From: Desulfotruncus alcoholivorax DSM 16058
GTDB taxonomy: Bacteria; Bacillota; Desulfotomaculia; Desulfotomaculales; Desulfallaceae
NCBI RefSeq assembly: GCF_000430885.1
Contig: NZ_AUMW01000006.1
Location: forward strand, 62,001 to 126,000
Direction: 5' to 3'
DNA: 64,000 bases
Positions 52,621 through 62,618 of the stretch are shown here, one piece after another. The first letter of the stretch is position 1. Each line of letters opens with the position of its first letter. The translations under genes and the position numbers were made by a program. Below the pieces are notes generated by a model, which saw nothing but the letters and a program-made list of their open reading frames with translations, searched no databases and was not told the origin of the DNA.

Positions 52621-52748
52621 GTTACTATCCAGGTATCTAGAATTCACACATCTCTTTTTAGGTTTCAGGGCGGAATTGAGAATACCACGAGAAAATGTTT
52701 TCGCCGGTTCTCTCATTCTGACTCCCGACTCCTGACTCCTGTCTCCTG
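52621..52748. repeat. Dispersed repeat, copy 1 (in the glmS leader)
   Basis: Begins TTACTATCCAGGTAT and ends with CTGACTCCTGTCTCCTG; contains AAATGTTTTCGCCGGTT and ATTCTGACTCC. The same blocks in the same order occur at 54554-54690 upstream of glmM. It stands between the ribozyme-side terminator and the glmS start. Confidence 0.6.
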
Positions 52749-52750
52749 AG

Positions 52751-52786
52751 AAAAAACAAATGCCCGGGCGTACCGGCCCCAGGCAT
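52751..52786 (-). terminator. Intrinsic terminator between the glmS ribozyme and glmS
   Basis: On the minus strand ATGCCTGGG and CCCGGGCAT form a 9-bp stem (one wobble) followed by TTTGTTTTTT. A weaker hairpin with TTTTT occurs just upstream (about 52803-52834). It lies 168 nt before the glmS start. Confidence 0.75.
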
Positions 52787-52860
52787 GGTTTTGGGCACAA
52801 AAATACCGTCATCAGAGCATAACTGTATCGACGGCATTTCCCGCATCAATATGCCTTTTG

Positions 52861-52999
52861 CGGCCACCGGCACCCTTTGTCCCCGCGGTTGCCCGCGGGA
52901 TTTGCAGTGCCTTTATCGGTTATGGCCAAACCGGGGAGCATCCGCCGAAAACTTCGATAAACTCCCACCTCGTCAACCCGGCTGCCGGGTTCTGGCGCT
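52861..52999 (-). ncRNA. glmS self-cleaving ribozyme
   Basis: Reading the minus strand from 52999: A, then GCGCCAGAACCCGGCAGCCGGGTT (P1/P2 with cleavage expected between A52999 and G52998), GACGAGG, TGGGAGTTTATCGAA, TTCGGCGGATGC, CCCCGGTTTGG, and AAAGGCACTGC...CCCGCGGGCAACCGCGGGG...AAAGGGTGCC (P3-P4). These are the conserved landmarks of the glucosamine-6-phosphate-activated ribozyme. Cleavage exposes the glmS mRNA to RNase J. Unusually, at least one strong terminator and a dispersed repeat lie between it and glmS. Confidence 0.92.
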
Positions 53000-53146
53000 T
53001 CAATTCAGTTGTCAAAGGATTTGCCGTTCAAGGCAATATTATTGCAGCACCACCGCCTTTCATCCTGCCTTAATTCAAGCATCCAATAAGACGCTTCAAT
53101 TAAAACATCATATCATCAATAACCCAAATCATCAAGTATTACAGGT

Positions 53147-54481
53147 TTATAGCTGCTTAACTATATTCACCAGCTCACCCACTATCTCCTGCAATTGGTC
53201 CATGTCCCTGCCCTCCGCCATTACCCGCACCAACGACTCCGTACCGGATGGGCGTACAAGTATCCGCCCTTGCCCGGCCAGGCGTTCCTCCATCTCCCGG
53301 ATGCTTTTGGCCAGTACCGGGCTGGACATGACCCGTTGTTTATCTGCAACCCGCACATTTTCCAGCAGCTGCGGCAGCCGTTCCATCCGGGCGGCCAGTT
53401 CGGCCAGGCTTTGCCCGGTGGCTTTTACCACGGAGAGCAGCTGCAGCGCGGTTAAAACACCGTCGCCGGAAGGGCTGTGCTCCAGGAATAAGATGTGCCC
53501 GGATTGCTCCCCGCCGAAAACGGCACCGGTGCGCAATAGTTCCTCCACCACATACCGGTCTCCCACCTTGGTCTGCAGCACCTCGATGCCGGACTCGCGC
53601 ATAGCCAGGTGCAGCCCCAAATTGCTCATCACTGTTACCACCACGGTGTTTTTGGGCAGGCGGTTTTGGGCCTTTAAATGGTTGGCGCAGATGACCATGA
53701 TCTGGTCACCGTCCACCAGGTTGCCTTGGTGGTCGACAGCTATCAGCCGGTCGGCGTCTCCGTCATTGGCCAGGCCAAGGTCGGCTCCCTCGCGCACTAC
53801 CGTTTCCCGCAGCTTGTCAGGGTGGGTGGAACCGCACTTTTCATTAATGTTGACCCCGTCAGGGGTGTGGTTTATCGGTATAACCTCGGCGCCAAGTTCC
53901 CTTAACACCCGGGGCGCCACCCGGTAGGAGGAGCCGTTGGCGCAGTCCACCACGATTTTCAAGCCTTTAAGGTCCACTGAAATGGTGCTTTTGAGGAAGT
54001 TGACATAGCAGTCTTCAGCGTCCTCCACCCGGTTAATCCTGCCGACAGCCGGCCCCACCGGGGATGGAATTTCGGCACCGGCGCCGGTAACCAGCTGTTC
54101 GATCTGCATTTCTTTTTCGTCAGGCAGCTTATAGCCGCTGGGCCCGAAAAATTTGATCCCGTTGTCCTCCACCGGGTTGTGGGAAGCGGAAATAACCACG
54201 CCGCCGGCGGCGCCCAATTCCCTGGTCAAATAGGCCACGGCCGGGGTTGGTAGAAAACCGACACTGAGTACATCCACACCGGCGGAGCAGATACCCGCGG
54301 AAAGCGCCGCCTCCAGCATATCACCGGATATCCTGGTATCACGGCCCACCACCAACCTTTTACTGCCGCCGTTTTGCGCCAGCACGTGCGCCCCTGCGCG
54401 GCCCAGTTTAAAGGCCAGTTCCGGGGTAAGGTCTTTGTTGGCTACGCCGCGTACGCCATCGGTGCCGAATAACCGTGTCAT
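53147..54481 (-). CDS. glmM: Phosphoglucosamine mutase
   Basis: 444 residues, normal for the family. The N-terminus [14 protein letters not shown], the phosphoserine loop [16 protein letters not shown], the metal-binding DGDADR, the sugar-binding GEQSGHI and the phosphate-binding [12 protein letters not shown] are all present. It converts glucosamine-6-phosphate to glucosamine-1-phosphate, the step after GlmS. It is upstream of glmS on the same strand, ~560 bp from it; the ribozyme lies in that spacer. Start ATG with AGGAGG upstream. Confidence 0.97.
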   Translation of the reverse strand: MTRLFGTDGVRGVANKDLTPELAFKLGRAGAHVLAQNGGSKRLVVGRDTRISGDMLEAALSAGICSAGVDVLSVGFLPTPAVAYLTRELGAAGGVVISASHNPVEDNGIKFFGPSGYKLPDEKEMQIEQLVTGAGAEIPSPVGPAVGRINRVEDAEDCYVNFLKSTISVDLKGLKIVVDCANGSSYRVAPRVLRELGAEVIPINHTPDGVNINEKCGSTHPDKLRETVVREGADLGLANDGDADRLIAVDHQGNLVDGDQIMVICANHLKAQNRLPKNTVVVTVMSNLGLHLAMRESGIEVLQTKVGDRYVVEELLRTGAVFGGEQSGHILFLEHSPSGDGVLTALQLLSVVKATGQSLAELAARMERLPQLLENVRVADKQRVMSSPVLAKSIREMEERLAGQGRILVRPSGTESLVRVMAEGRDMDQLQEIVGELVNIVKQL

Positions 54482-54553
54482 TTGCCTAATACCTCCTGCC
54501 TGGTTTAACCAGATAAATTATAGCTTTTATTGACCGGCAATGTCAATTTTCTT

Positions 54554-54690
54554 GGTTACTATTCAGGTATTCAGAATTCGTAAATGCGGATAAACGATAA
54601 ACCGCAAGCACGAACAAATGCGCCTTCTGCCATACCAGTAAGTCTTCAAATGTTTTCGCCGGTTTTCTTATTCTGACTCCTGTCTCCTGT
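54554..54690. repeat. Dispersed repeat, copy 2 (upstream of glmM)
   Basis: Starts TTACTATTCAGGTATTCAGAATTC and ends TTCTGACTCCTGTCTCCTG, with AAATGTTTTCGCCGGTT inside, like copy 1 at 52621-52748. The middle differs. The two copies flank the glmM-ribozyme block in the same orientation. Confidence 0.6.
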
Positions 54691-54763
54691 GTAGTTACTT
54701 TTCTTGTTTCTATTCCATATTATGCCCCGGCCCGCGCCGCGGTTAATAAACCGTCATATGCAA

Positions 54764-57700
54764 TTATTGACTTGGGGCCGTTTTCCTGCCGCCGTCCATC
54801 AATACCAGGTTTAATCCGGTTACAATTTCTTTGGCGGCTTCAACGATATGGTTGTGGCAGGTGAACAGCAGCACCTGGTGCTCCCGGGCAATCCGGCCCA
54901 GCGCTTGTAACGAGCCCCGCAGCCGGTGGCTGTCGAAATCCACCATGACATCATCCAGTATTACCGGCATGGGGACTGCCACCGAACAAAAGTGACAGGC
55001 CAGGGCCAGCCTTAAAGCCAGGTACAGTTGGCCGGCCGCACCCCTGCTTAACGCGGAGGCGCCGACCCGGCGACCGGCCGGCTCTTCCACCTCCAGGGCC
55101 GCCGGTGAACCCACCGGGGACAATACCCGGTTATAGCGCCGGCCGGTCAACGGGCTGATTAACCGGGAAGCGTGGGCCAGCACGGCAGGCTGGCGCTCCC
55201 GCTCGTGCTTTTCCCGGGCCAGGTCCAGCAAGGTGGAGCAAAGCACGGCAACCTGCCATTCCCTGGCCCCTGTCGCCAGGCTTTCACGCAGCATTTCCCT
55301 CTTTTGCCTGGCCCGGGCCAGTTCTTCGCCGCTCTCCAGTATTTTCATCTCCTGTTTGACGGCCGCCAGTTCATCGCCCAAAACTGCCAGCTGCTTTTCC
55401 CCGCTTTCCAGCTCAGCTTTGATTCTGTCATACTCTTCTTCGTGACTTGATTTTTTGGTTTGTTCCAGCTCTCGCTCCAATTCGGCCAGTTCCGCCGCCG
55501 TGCCGGCAATATTGAGCAGGTGCCCGCGCAGGTCCTCCGCCTTTCCGGCCAGCTCTCGGCGCTCACGGTAGGCCGCGGCGCGATGACGGAAGTCTTCATG
55601 GTCCACGGCGCCGCCCATATCCAGCAGCTCTTTGATTTTTGCCCGCACCAGCTGCAGTCCCTCACCGGCGGTTTTCTGACCGGCCAGCGCCAGTTCCAGG
55701 TCTGCACGGCACCTGTCCAGTTCCGCCTTCATTTTTTGCTGCTCCCGTAGATATTCCACCATTCCGGCCACGCGCCCCGCCACTTCCTCCCTTGGCACCA
55801 TACCACGTCCAAGGGCCGCGGCCAGCCCGTTAACCCGGTCCTCGTAATCTGTTACATAGCGCCTGGTCTGCTCTGCGGCCCGCCTTTCCAGCCGTAATTT
55901 TTTCAGTTCATCCGCCGCCTTTTCGGCCAGGGACAAAAAGCCGGCCGCCCCGGAGAGGGTCAGCCCGGACAATCCCATGCCGTTAAGCCATTTTTCCCAT
56001 TCTATTTGCACCTGGTGCAGATTTCTTGTTATTTGTTCCAAATCGGTTTCCGCCTGCCGCAGTTCCCTTTCTGCCGCGGCCAGGCCTTTTTCGTTATTTT
56101 CCAGCCGGGCTGCCAGTTCCAGTTTCCGGCGCAGGTTGTCCCGTTCTTCCATAAAGCGGCGCCTGAGGGCGGGAATCTCCTCCCTTTGCAGCTTTTTCCC
56201 GCCTTTAAAAACCGCCTCGGCCCGGCTTAATTGTTCTGAGGCCGTTTTGATGCTCCGGTCCAAACGCTCTATTGCCCTGGCCAGGTTTTCTCTCGTTCTT
56301 CCCAGTTCCTCCGCTTCCACACTTAGTTCTTTCAACTTATCCCGGCGTTCTTTGGCCTGCATCCAGTTCAGGCCGCCCAGCAGCAGGAGGGCGCACAGGC
56401 CGGCACTACCGACCCATAGGCCATAGGGCAAATTGGAGTAAATCATCCAAAACCCCGAGCAGCCCATCAGTACAGCCGCAATCACGGCCACGACAAGCAC
56501 TTTGTTTTGTGCGGCCTGTTTTTGCTGCAGCAAATTGCGCTCCAGGCGGTGATAAATTTCCTGCAGCCTGTTTTGCTGTATTTCCCTCAATTCCTGCCCG
56601 TGGTTGAGCTGTTCCAGCCCGGCAACCGCCTGATCCAGGAGTTCCATTTTCTCTTCAATTTTAACCTTGTTCCCGGATGCCGGCGGCAAGCCGGCCAGCT
56701 GAGCGGCAGTATTTTCCTGCTCCAGTCTGGTGCGGTCATATTCCTTTCGGCAGGTTTCCAGGCGGTTGGCGGCAATTGCTTTCTGTTGCTCCAGTGCCGC
56801 AGACCGCACCGCCAGATCCTCAACCCGCCGCCTAGCCGCCAGGGATGTGTCCAGTGCCAGCACCCTTGCCTCATCCCAGCCCGGGCCCAGCATCGCCATC
56901 CTTTCCCGGGCCGTTTTCTCTATTTCAGCAATACGGGCGTCCAGTTCAATCAGACTCTGTTTCTTTTCCAGGTAAAGGGACCGCTCCTTGTCAAGTTCAT
57001 CAATGCTATGGGCGGCGGCAACGATCTGTTCTTCCACCGTAATTGAAGCCAGCTTTTTCTGCAGGGCCTGGATTTTACCGGACCAGCCGAGGACTTCTTC
57101 CTGCTTGGCGTTAAGCCTGGCCTCAAGCTCGCCAAGCCTTTCCGTACCGTGCTCGGGAAAGGCCGGGATCACAGGCAGACGCTCCATTTGGGCCAGGCAT
57201 TGCCGCAGGTCGTTCCAGGGCGCCCGGGCTTTGAGCAAATAATCCAGGCGCCGCAGCCTCGCCTGTCGTTCAGACTGCAGTTCCCGCAGCCGGTCCCGGT
57301 CCCGCTCCAACTGCCGCTGCTCTTCCAGCAGCTTAAAGTAGCGCTCGGGCTGCTGCTCCAACTCTCTTATCTTGCGATCCAGCTCTTCCAGTTCCAAAAT
57401 CAACTTATTCAGCCGTGGGGTTCTGCCCCGCGGTTTATAAAGTTCTCCGGCGGTCTTTTCCAGGGCGGCGGCGGCATCCGCCAGCCGCCGGGGACTTGTT
57501 CCCGTCCCGGCGCCGTAAATGTAGGCGCTGATTTCATCCCTTTCCAGTTCCTCCAGCCTGCGCAATTCATCGATGCCAAAGGCAAAGACGTTTTTAAACA
57601 AAACGGGGCTGAGGCCCCGGAGCAGCCGTGTTTTCAGCAGTTCTTCACCGGCCCTGCCGCCGCCGGGCAGCTCAACCGCGACACTGCCGTTCCCCTTGCC

Positions 57701-57958
57701 GCTGCGCTCAACCCGGTAAATATCTCCGTTGTCCTCCAGTAAAAGGTAGCCGCCGGCTTCCCCGCCCCACACAGGTTTGGCCAGGTTGCCTTCGGTTTTA
57801 AAACCGAACAGTACACCCCTGATAAAGGAAAGCAATGTCGATTTGCCGGCCTCGTTCAGCCCGAATATAATGCTGAGGCCACCGGATAGCTGGTTATCTG
57901 TCAGTGAAAAACCGGTTAATACACCGTAGTTGTATATGTATAAGCCACTCAGCCTCAA
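54764..57958 (-). CDS. yhaN: YhaN-like ATPase (Rad50/SbcC family)
   Basis: 1064 residues. The N-terminal ABC-ATPase half has GLNEAGKSTLLSFIRG (Walker A, ~33). Extensive coiled coils rich in E, R, L and Q span ~170-880. The C-terminal half has LSRGAAGQLYLALRLALA (signature-like) and VILDDVMVDFD (Walker B). Two adjacent membrane-type segments (VLVVAVIAAVLMGCSGFWMI and LWVGSAGLCALLLLGGLNW, ~487-535) interrupt the coiled coil, a feature also known for B. subtilis YhaN. Overlaps yhaO by 4 nt. With YhaO it forms a Mre11-Rad50-like complex, possibly at the membrane. Confidence 0.9.
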   Translation of the reverse strand: MRLSGLYIYNYGVLTGFSLTDNQLSGGLSIIFGLNEAGKSTLLSFIRGVLFGFKTEGNLAKPVWGGEAGGYLLLEDNGDIYRVERSGKGNGSVAVELPGGGRAGEELLKTRLLRGLSPVLFKNVFAFGIDELRRLEELERDEISAYIYGAGTGTSPRRLADAAAALEKTAGELYKPRGRTPRLNKLILELEELDRKIRELEQQPERYFKLLEEQRQLERDRDRLRELQSERQARLRRLDYLLKARAPWNDLRQCLAQMERLPVIPAFPEHGTERLGELEARLNAKQEEVLGWSGKIQALQKKLASITVEEQIVAAAHSIDELDKERSLYLEKKQSLIELDARIAEIEKTARERMAMLGPGWDEARVLALDTSLAARRRVEDLAVRSAALEQQKAIAANRLETCRKEYDRTRLEQENTAAQLAGLPPASGNKVKIEEKMELLDQAVAGLEQLNHGQELREIQQNRLQEIYHRLERNLLQQKQAAQNKVLVVAVIAAVLMGCSGFWMIYSNLPYGLWVGSAGLCALLLLGGLNWMQAKERRDKLKELSVEAEELGRTRENLARAIERLDRSIKTASEQLSRAEAVFKGGKKLQREEIPALRRRFMEERDNLRRKLELAARLENNEKGLAAAERELRQAETDLEQITRNLHQVQIEWEKWLNGMGLSGLTLSGAAGFLSLAEKAADELKKLRLERRAAEQTRRYVTDYEDRVNGLAAALGRGMVPREEVAGRVAGMVEYLREQQKMKAELDRCRADLELALAGQKTAGEGLQLVRAKIKELLDMGGAVDHEDFRHRAAAYRERRELAGKAEDLRGHLLNIAGTAAELAELERELEQTKKSSHEEEYDRIKAELESGEKQLAVLGDELAAVKQEMKILESGEELARARQKREMLRESLATGAREWQVAVLCSTLLDLAREKHERERQPAVLAHASRLISPLTGRRYNRVLSPVGSPAALEVEEPAGRRVGASALSRGAAGQLYLALRLALACHFCSVAVPMPVILDDVMVDFDSHRLRGSLQALGRIAREHQVLLFTCHNHIVEAAKEIVTGLNLVLMDGGRKTAPSQ

Positions 57959-59244
57959 CGCGCATCTTCCTCCCAGAGCAAGTCCAGCGCCATTTCTTCG
58001 GCAGCCTCGATTAATTCATCCAAATCCTTTCCCTGCGGCAGTTGAATAAACCGGGCAGCCCGTCCCTGCAGCGGGGCCAGCGCTTCCGCCAATTGATCCC
58101 GCAGCCGGCCGCCACAGCGGGCCTCCCGGGCTATTTCCAGCAGGTCTCCCAACAGGGTCCGGCTGCCCCGCAATGACTCCTTGTCCACTTCCGGCGCGGT
58201 ACGGAGCCGGATCGACTCCGGCCAGACAAACCTCCCGCTTGGGCCGGTAAACCGGCGCCGCAATTCCTCCAGCAGTCCATCCAGGGCGCCGGGGCGCTGC
58301 AGCCTCCGGTGCAGCGGGCCCCGGCCCGCCAGTTCCAGCCGCGCCACCAGGGAACGCTGCCCGTGGGCACGGCTAAGCTCAGCCAGGCCGGCATCAAGGC
58401 TTTCCAGCAGCTCCTGCTCAGTTCCCAAGCCTTGTATCGACACCCGTTGAGTGGCCCAGCGTACTGTGTCGGTTTCCAGGAAACTGAGCTCAGCCAGGCC
58501 GCCTGGTTTAACCCGGACCAGATAGCAGCCCCTGGCCCCTGTTTCATGCGGCCCCCGCCCCTGCAGATTGCCGGGGTAGACCACACAGGGACCGTGTTCT
58601 TTGAGGGTCAGCCTGCGGTGCACGTGCCCCAGCGCCCAGTAGTCGAAACCGCCGGCCGCCAGGTCTTCCAGGCTACAGGGGGCGTAGTCGGCGTGCTCGG
58701 AATTGCCTCCGACGTTGCAGTGCAGTACGGCCACGGCAAAGGGCGCGGACAGGTCCCGCCTGAACATTGAGGCGTAGTTTTGGGAAACGTCGCGCCGCGG
58801 GTAGCTGATGCCGTAGACCCGGGCTATTTCTTTGCCGCCGCGGGTCACCGGCCGGGCCTCAACCTCGCCCGGTGCGAAAATGTGTACATTGTCCGGCCAG
58901 GCCAGCGCGGCCTGAAACCCTTCGCTATGGTCGTGGTTGCCGTGAGCCACAAAAACAGGAATCCCGGCCGCAGCCAATCGTGCAAAGGCGTCCCGCAGGC
59001 GCAACTGTGCCCGCAGGCTGCGGTCGGCCTGGTCGTAAACGTCACCCGCCAGCACCAGGAAATCCACCTGGTTTTGAATGCAGGCCCGCACCAGGTTATC
59101 CAGGGCCAAAAATGTGCCGTCCCTTAGCTGCCGCAGAATGTTTTCCCTTGTTTCTTCTTCACAGTCAATGCCGGCATAGCCGCGAAAAGGGCTGTCCAAA
59201 TGCAAATCGGCAGCGTGAATGAAAGAAAAGCCCGTGTCCACCAT
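57955..59244 (-). CDS. yhaO: YhaO-like DNA repair exonuclease (Mre11/SbcD family)
   Basis: 429 residues of the calcineurin-like phosphoesterase family. Active-site motifs in order: IHAADLHLDSPF (D-x-H), LVLAGDVYDQAD (GD-x-x-D), VAHGNHDHSEGF (GNHD) and WALGHVHRR (GH-x-H). A C-terminal ~140-residue region is specific to YhaO-type proteins. It is the predicted double-strand-break nuclease partner of YhaN. The ATG is immediately upstream of yhaN with a 4-nt overlap. Composition is GC-rich like yhaN, so the pair appears native. Confidence 0.92.
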   Translation of the reverse strand: MVDTGFSFIHAADLHLDSPFRGYAGIDCEEETRENILRQLRDGTFLALDNLVRACIQNQVDFLVLAGDVYDQADRSLRAQLRLRDAFARLAAAGIPVFVAHGNHDHSEGFQAALAWPDNVHIFAPGEVEARPVTRGGKEIARVYGISYPRRDVSQNYASMFRRDLSAPFAVAVLHCNVGGNSEHADYAPCSLEDLAAGGFDYWALGHVHRRLTLKEHGPCVVYPGNLQGRGPHETGARGCYLVRVKPGGLAELSFLETDTVRWATQRVSIQGLGTEQELLESLDAGLAELSRAHGQRSLVARLELAGRGPLHRRLQRPGALDGLLEELRRRFTGPSGRFVWPESIRLRTAPEVDKESLRGSRTLLGDLLEIAREARCGGRLRDQLAEALAPLQGRAARFIQLPQGKDLDELIEAAEEMALDLLWEEDAR

Positions 59245-59277
59245 ACCACTTCCTTTAAAACTGTTATTAAAAGGAAA

Positions 59278-59329
59278 GGGGACACACCTCCTTCATATGG
59301 TCGCAGATTAGGGTCGGAAGAATGTCCCC
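59278..59329. repeat. GGGGACA/TGTCCCC inverted repeat
   Basis: 7-bp arms 38 nt apart in the 300-bp spacer upstream of yhaO. It resembles REP-type palindromes. No other gene is seen in 59245-59433. Confidence 0.4.
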
Positions 59330-59433
59330 AAAATATAGATTATATTTGGTAACTGTGGATCTACTTTTAGAATCAAGAGGAATCTCCCAAATAATGTTTT
59401 AATAAAGGATAAGATAAAGCAGGGGGAATGGCA

Positions 59434-59517
59434 ATGGTTTTTCTCAGTTTTATGCTCAATCTTTTAGCTTCCGCATCACTTTATTTTTATTTTGCCAGCT
59501 TTACCAATGATTCTTAA
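59434..59517 (+). CDS. Possible 27-residue hydrophobic peptide
   Basis: ATG with AGGGGGA 7 nt upstream encodes MVFLSFMLNLLASASLYFYF then a short polar tail and TAA. One membrane-helix-length hydrophobic stretch. Sits on the plus strand convergent with gap. No homologue is recognised; coding status is uncertain. Confidence 0.3.
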   Translation: MVFLSFMLNLLASASLYFYFASFTNDS

Positions 59518-59548
59518 ACAACCCTGGATCAAAATAGTTTGCAAGGAC

Positions 59549-60574
59549 TTAGCAACCTCTTTCGGCAATCATCAGTGTCAAATCAAGTACACGGTTAGAA
59601 TAACCCCACTCGTTATCATACCAAGAAACAACCTTGACCATATTCCCTTCAATTACCATAGTGGACAAGCCGTCAATAATGGATGAATGAGGGTTACCGT
59701 TAAAATCTTTGGAGACCAGCGGTAGTGAATTGAAATCCATGATTCCCTTTAAAGAGCCTTCGGCAGCTTCCTTTAAAACAGCATTAACCTCTTCGGCAGT
59801 GACCGTCTCGGCTAACTCAGCCACCAGGTCCACAACTGATACATTGGGTGTGGGGACCCGCATAGCTAAACCGTTGAGCTTACCTTTCAATTCAGGTAAA
59901 ACCTGTGCTACTGCCTTAGCAGCACCGGTTGTGGTAGGAATGATAGACTGACCGGCGGCACGGGCACGCCGCAGGTCTTTATGAGGTAAGTCTAAAATGC
60001 GCTGATCGTTGGTATACGAGTGTACAGTTGTCATAAGGCCCTTAACGATACCGAATTTATCATGAAGTACTTTGGCAAGCGGAGCTAAACAATTAGTGGT
60101 ACAAGAAGCATTGGAAATTATATGGTGGCTGGCTGGATCATAGGTATGATTGTTTACCCCCATAACAATGGTAGCGTCCACTCCATTACCAGGTGCGGAA
60201 ATAACTACTTTTTTAGCCCCGGCCTCAATATGTTTGAAAGCATGGGTGCCTTTAGTGAAACGACCCGTCGATTCAATTACAACCTCAACGCCAAGATCGG
60301 CCCAGGGTAAATTTGCGGGGTCAGTCTCTGCACAGACTTTAATTTCGATATTATTAACCCGAATGCTGGTTTTCGTACATGCAATCTCTGCATCCAATTC
60401 ACCATGAACAGAATCATATTTCAGCAAATACGCAAGAGTTTGCGGATCGGTGAGGTCGTTGACAGCTACAATTTCGATGGGAGAACCCTCACTTAAATAA
60501 CCTCTTTTTAGCATTGCCCGGAATACATTCCGGCCGATACGCCCAAAGCCATTTATTGCAATTTTAGTCGTCAT
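59549..60574 (-). CDS. gap: Glyceraldehyde-3-phosphate dehydrogenase, type I
   Basis: 341 residues. NAD-binding N-terminus [18 protein letters not shown], catalytic [13 protein letters not shown] (Cys and conserved T/N), the phosphate-site TTTGAAKAV, and the C-terminal [17 protein letters not shown]. Converts glyceraldehyde-3-phosphate to 1,3-bisphosphoglycerate with NAD. It lies downstream of pyk on the minus strand with a 164-bp spacer, so it may have its own promoter. Start ATG with TAGGAGGAGAGG upstream. No CggR-type regulator is adjacent. Confidence 0.97.
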   Translation of the reverse strand: MTTKIAINGFGRIGRNVFRAMLKRGYLSEGSPIEIVAVNDLTDPQTLAYLLKYDSVHGELDAEIACTKTSIRVNNIEIKVCAETDPANLPWADLGVEVVIESTGRFTKGTHAFKHIEAGAKKVVISAPGNGVDATIVMGVNNHTYDPASHHIISNASCTTNCLAPLAKVLHDKFGIVKGLMTTVHSYTNDQRILDLPHKDLRRARAAGQSIIPTTTGAAKAVAQVLPELKGKLNGLAMRVPTPNVSVVDLVAELAETVTAEEVNAVLKEAAEGSLKGIMDFNSLPLVSKDFNGNPHSSIIDGLSTMVIEGNMVKVVSWYDNEWGYSNRVLDLTLMIAERGC

Positions 60575-60738
60575 CTGATATTCCTCTCCTCCTATAATTC
60601 ATTTCTTTTGTAAAAGACAAAAACGAACCAGAGATAGTTTATATAACTACCAACTGGCCCGCTCCAATTCTCCTGGGCTTCTATATAATTTTCTAATAAT
60701 TATTATATCATAAATTCTATTACAGGTAACGAACTAAT

Positions 60739-62475
60739 TTATAAAACCCGGGCAAACCCCCTATAAATTAACCCTCTCTGACCATCCACTGTAATAAGTT
60801 CCCCTGATTTAAATAAGGAAGTAGCTTGAGCTACCCCCACAACAGCTGGAATTTTAAGCTCCACCGCCACAATAGCGGCATGGGATGTAAGACCACCCTC
60901 TTCGGTTAAAATAGCGCCGGCATTGTTTAGATAAGGAACAAAGTTTGCATCAATACCGGTTGTAACAAGTATCTCGCCAGGCTCCAGCTTAGCAGCTTCC
61001 TCCGCATTTTGGCATATCCTTGCCACTCCAACAACTGACTGCGCCAAAATACCGGCCCCCCTGGCTACGGGCGTCCCGACGGTTTGAATCTTCATTAAGT
61101 TGGTTGATCCCTCTAAGCCTACGGGCACACCGGCAGTAATCACAACCAAATCTCCTCCTTTAATAACCTCGTGGTCCATCGCTATATTTACAGCCTCGTT
61201 GATCATCTGGTCGGTAACCGTTAACTTGGCTGACGGCAAAGGAATTACCCCCCAAACCAGTACCAACCTACGCATAACTCCAAGATCGGATGTCACAGCT
61301 ACAATTGAAGATTTAGGACGATAACGTGAAATCATTCTTGCAGTATAACCACTGGCGGTAATAGTAACAATAGCGGCTGCATCCAACTGACCTGCCACAA
61401 CACAAACTGCCTGGCCAATCGCATCGGTTACACTGGTGCACCGATTGTATTGATTGCTATCCTTAACCGAAACCTTTTCCGCACGCCGGGCGATTCGATC
61501 CATTGTCTTCACTGCCTCTATAGGGTGTTTCCCACTTGCTGATTCCCCTGATAACATAACCGCATCGGTTCCATCAAAGATAGCGTTCGCTACATCACTA
61601 GCCTCCGCCCGGGTGGGACGGGGGTTATTTATCATAGAGTCTAACATTTGGGTGGCTATAATAACCGGTTTGCCCACAAGATTGCATCTGGCAATTATTT
61701 GCTTTTGAATGATCGGTACCTCTTCGGCTGGAATTTCTACCCCCAGGTCACCTCTGGCAACCATGATGCCATCAGCAACTTTAATAATCTCATTTAAATT
61801 ATTAATAGATTCCCTGCTTTCAATCTTGGCAATAATATCAATTTTAGCACCTTCAGCTTCCAGTATACGCCTAATAGCCAGTACATCCGATGCCTTACGC
61901 ACAAAAGATGCAGCTATAAAATCCACTTGCTGAGTAATACCGAATTTTATATCGTCAATATCTTTTTCCGTTACCGCAGGCAAGTTAACCTGAATCCCCG
62001 GCAAATTAACTCCTTTATGGTCGGACAATTTGCCACCGTTAACAACCCGGCATAATACTTCTGTACTTTCAACAGCCTCAACTATTAACTCAATCAAGCC
62101 ATCATCCACCAGGATACGATCCCCTTTTTTAACATTCCGTGGTAAGTCCCGGTAGGTTACCATAACCCTTTTCTGATTACCCAGCACTTGTTCAGTGGTT
62201 AAACTAAACTGTTGACCTGTCTCTAACATTACAGGAGACTTTGAAAATTCACCTAATCTAATTTCCGGCCCTTTAGTATCAAGTAAGATAGCAATGTTCT
62301 GACCTAATTCTTCTGCTGCCTGGCGGATAGTAGCAATCTGTTGCCTATGTTCCTCATGGGAACCATGAGAAAAATTAAGTCTTGCTACATTCATACCCGC
62401 TTTTATCATTTCTTTAATGACCTCCAACTTTTGGCTGGCAGGTCCAATGGTACAAACAATTTTTGTTTTACGCAT
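60739..62475 (-). CDS. pyk: Pyruvate kinase with C-terminal PEP-utilising domain
   Basis: 578 residues, longer than the ~470 core because of a C-terminal mobile domain. The core has RKTKIVCTIGPAS, the RLNFSHGS loop, DTKGPEIR, the catalytic KIESRE, and MVARGDLGVEIP. The last ~110 residues carry GILVTTG-like and GGLTSHAAIVA motifs of the PEP-utiliser swivelling domain, as in Bacillus-type pyruvate kinases, with the conserved T-S-H. It makes pyruvate and ATP from PEP. Start ATG follows a weak GGAGGAAT site. Confidence 0.97.
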   Translation of the reverse strand: MRKTKIVCTIGPASQKLEVIKEMIKAGMNVARLNFSHGSHEEHRQQIATIRQAAEELGQNIAILLDTKGPEIRLGEFSKSPVMLETGQQFSLTTEQVLGNQKRVMVTYRDLPRNVKKGDRILVDDGLIELIVEAVESTEVLCRVVNGGKLSDHKGVNLPGIQVNLPAVTEKDIDDIKFGITQQVDFIAASFVRKASDVLAIRRILEAEGAKIDIIAKIESRESINNLNEIIKVADGIMVARGDLGVEIPAEEVPIIQKQIIARCNLVGKPVIIATQMLDSMINNPRPTRAEASDVANAIFDGTDAVMLSGESASGKHPIEAVKTMDRIARRAEKVSVKDSNQYNRCTSVTDAIGQAVCVVAGQLDAAAIVTITASGYTARMISRYRPKSSIVAVTSDLGVMRRLVLVWGVIPLPSAKLTVTDQMINEAVNIAMDHEVIKGGDLVVITAGVPVGLEGSTNLMKIQTVGTPVARGAGILAQSVVGVARICQNAEEAAKLEPGEILVTTGIDANFVPYLNNAGAILTEEGGLTSHAAIVAVELKIPAVVGVAQATSLFKSGELITVDGQRGLIYRGFARVL

Positions 62476-62540
62476 GGGATTCCTCCATAGCTATAAAGTA
62501 ATTACCAAAGATTGTGACACTGGTAAAAACTTACCCTAAT

Positions 62541-62593
62541 AAAAAAGTCGCACAAAAAATACAAAAACCAGTTTCTGTATTTTGTGCGGCTTT
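62541..62593 (-). terminator. Terminator after glpP
   Basis: Long stem AAAGTCGCACAAAAAATACA / TGTATTTTGTGCGGCTTT with small mismatches. On the minus strand it ends in a run of T. It separates the eda-glpP unit from pyk. Confidence 0.8.
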
Positions 62594-62618
62594 CTCCATT
62601 TCTCTGCCTATATAAAAA

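Noticed and set aside
54764-59244. Long plus-strand open frames opposite yhaN, yhaO and glmM
   Set aside because: GC-rich shadows of well-supported minus-strand genes with no independent motifs or start sites.
60575-60738. T-box or other leader upstream of gap
   Set aside because: Promoter-like AT-rich sequence is present but no T-box sequence or terminator pair was found.
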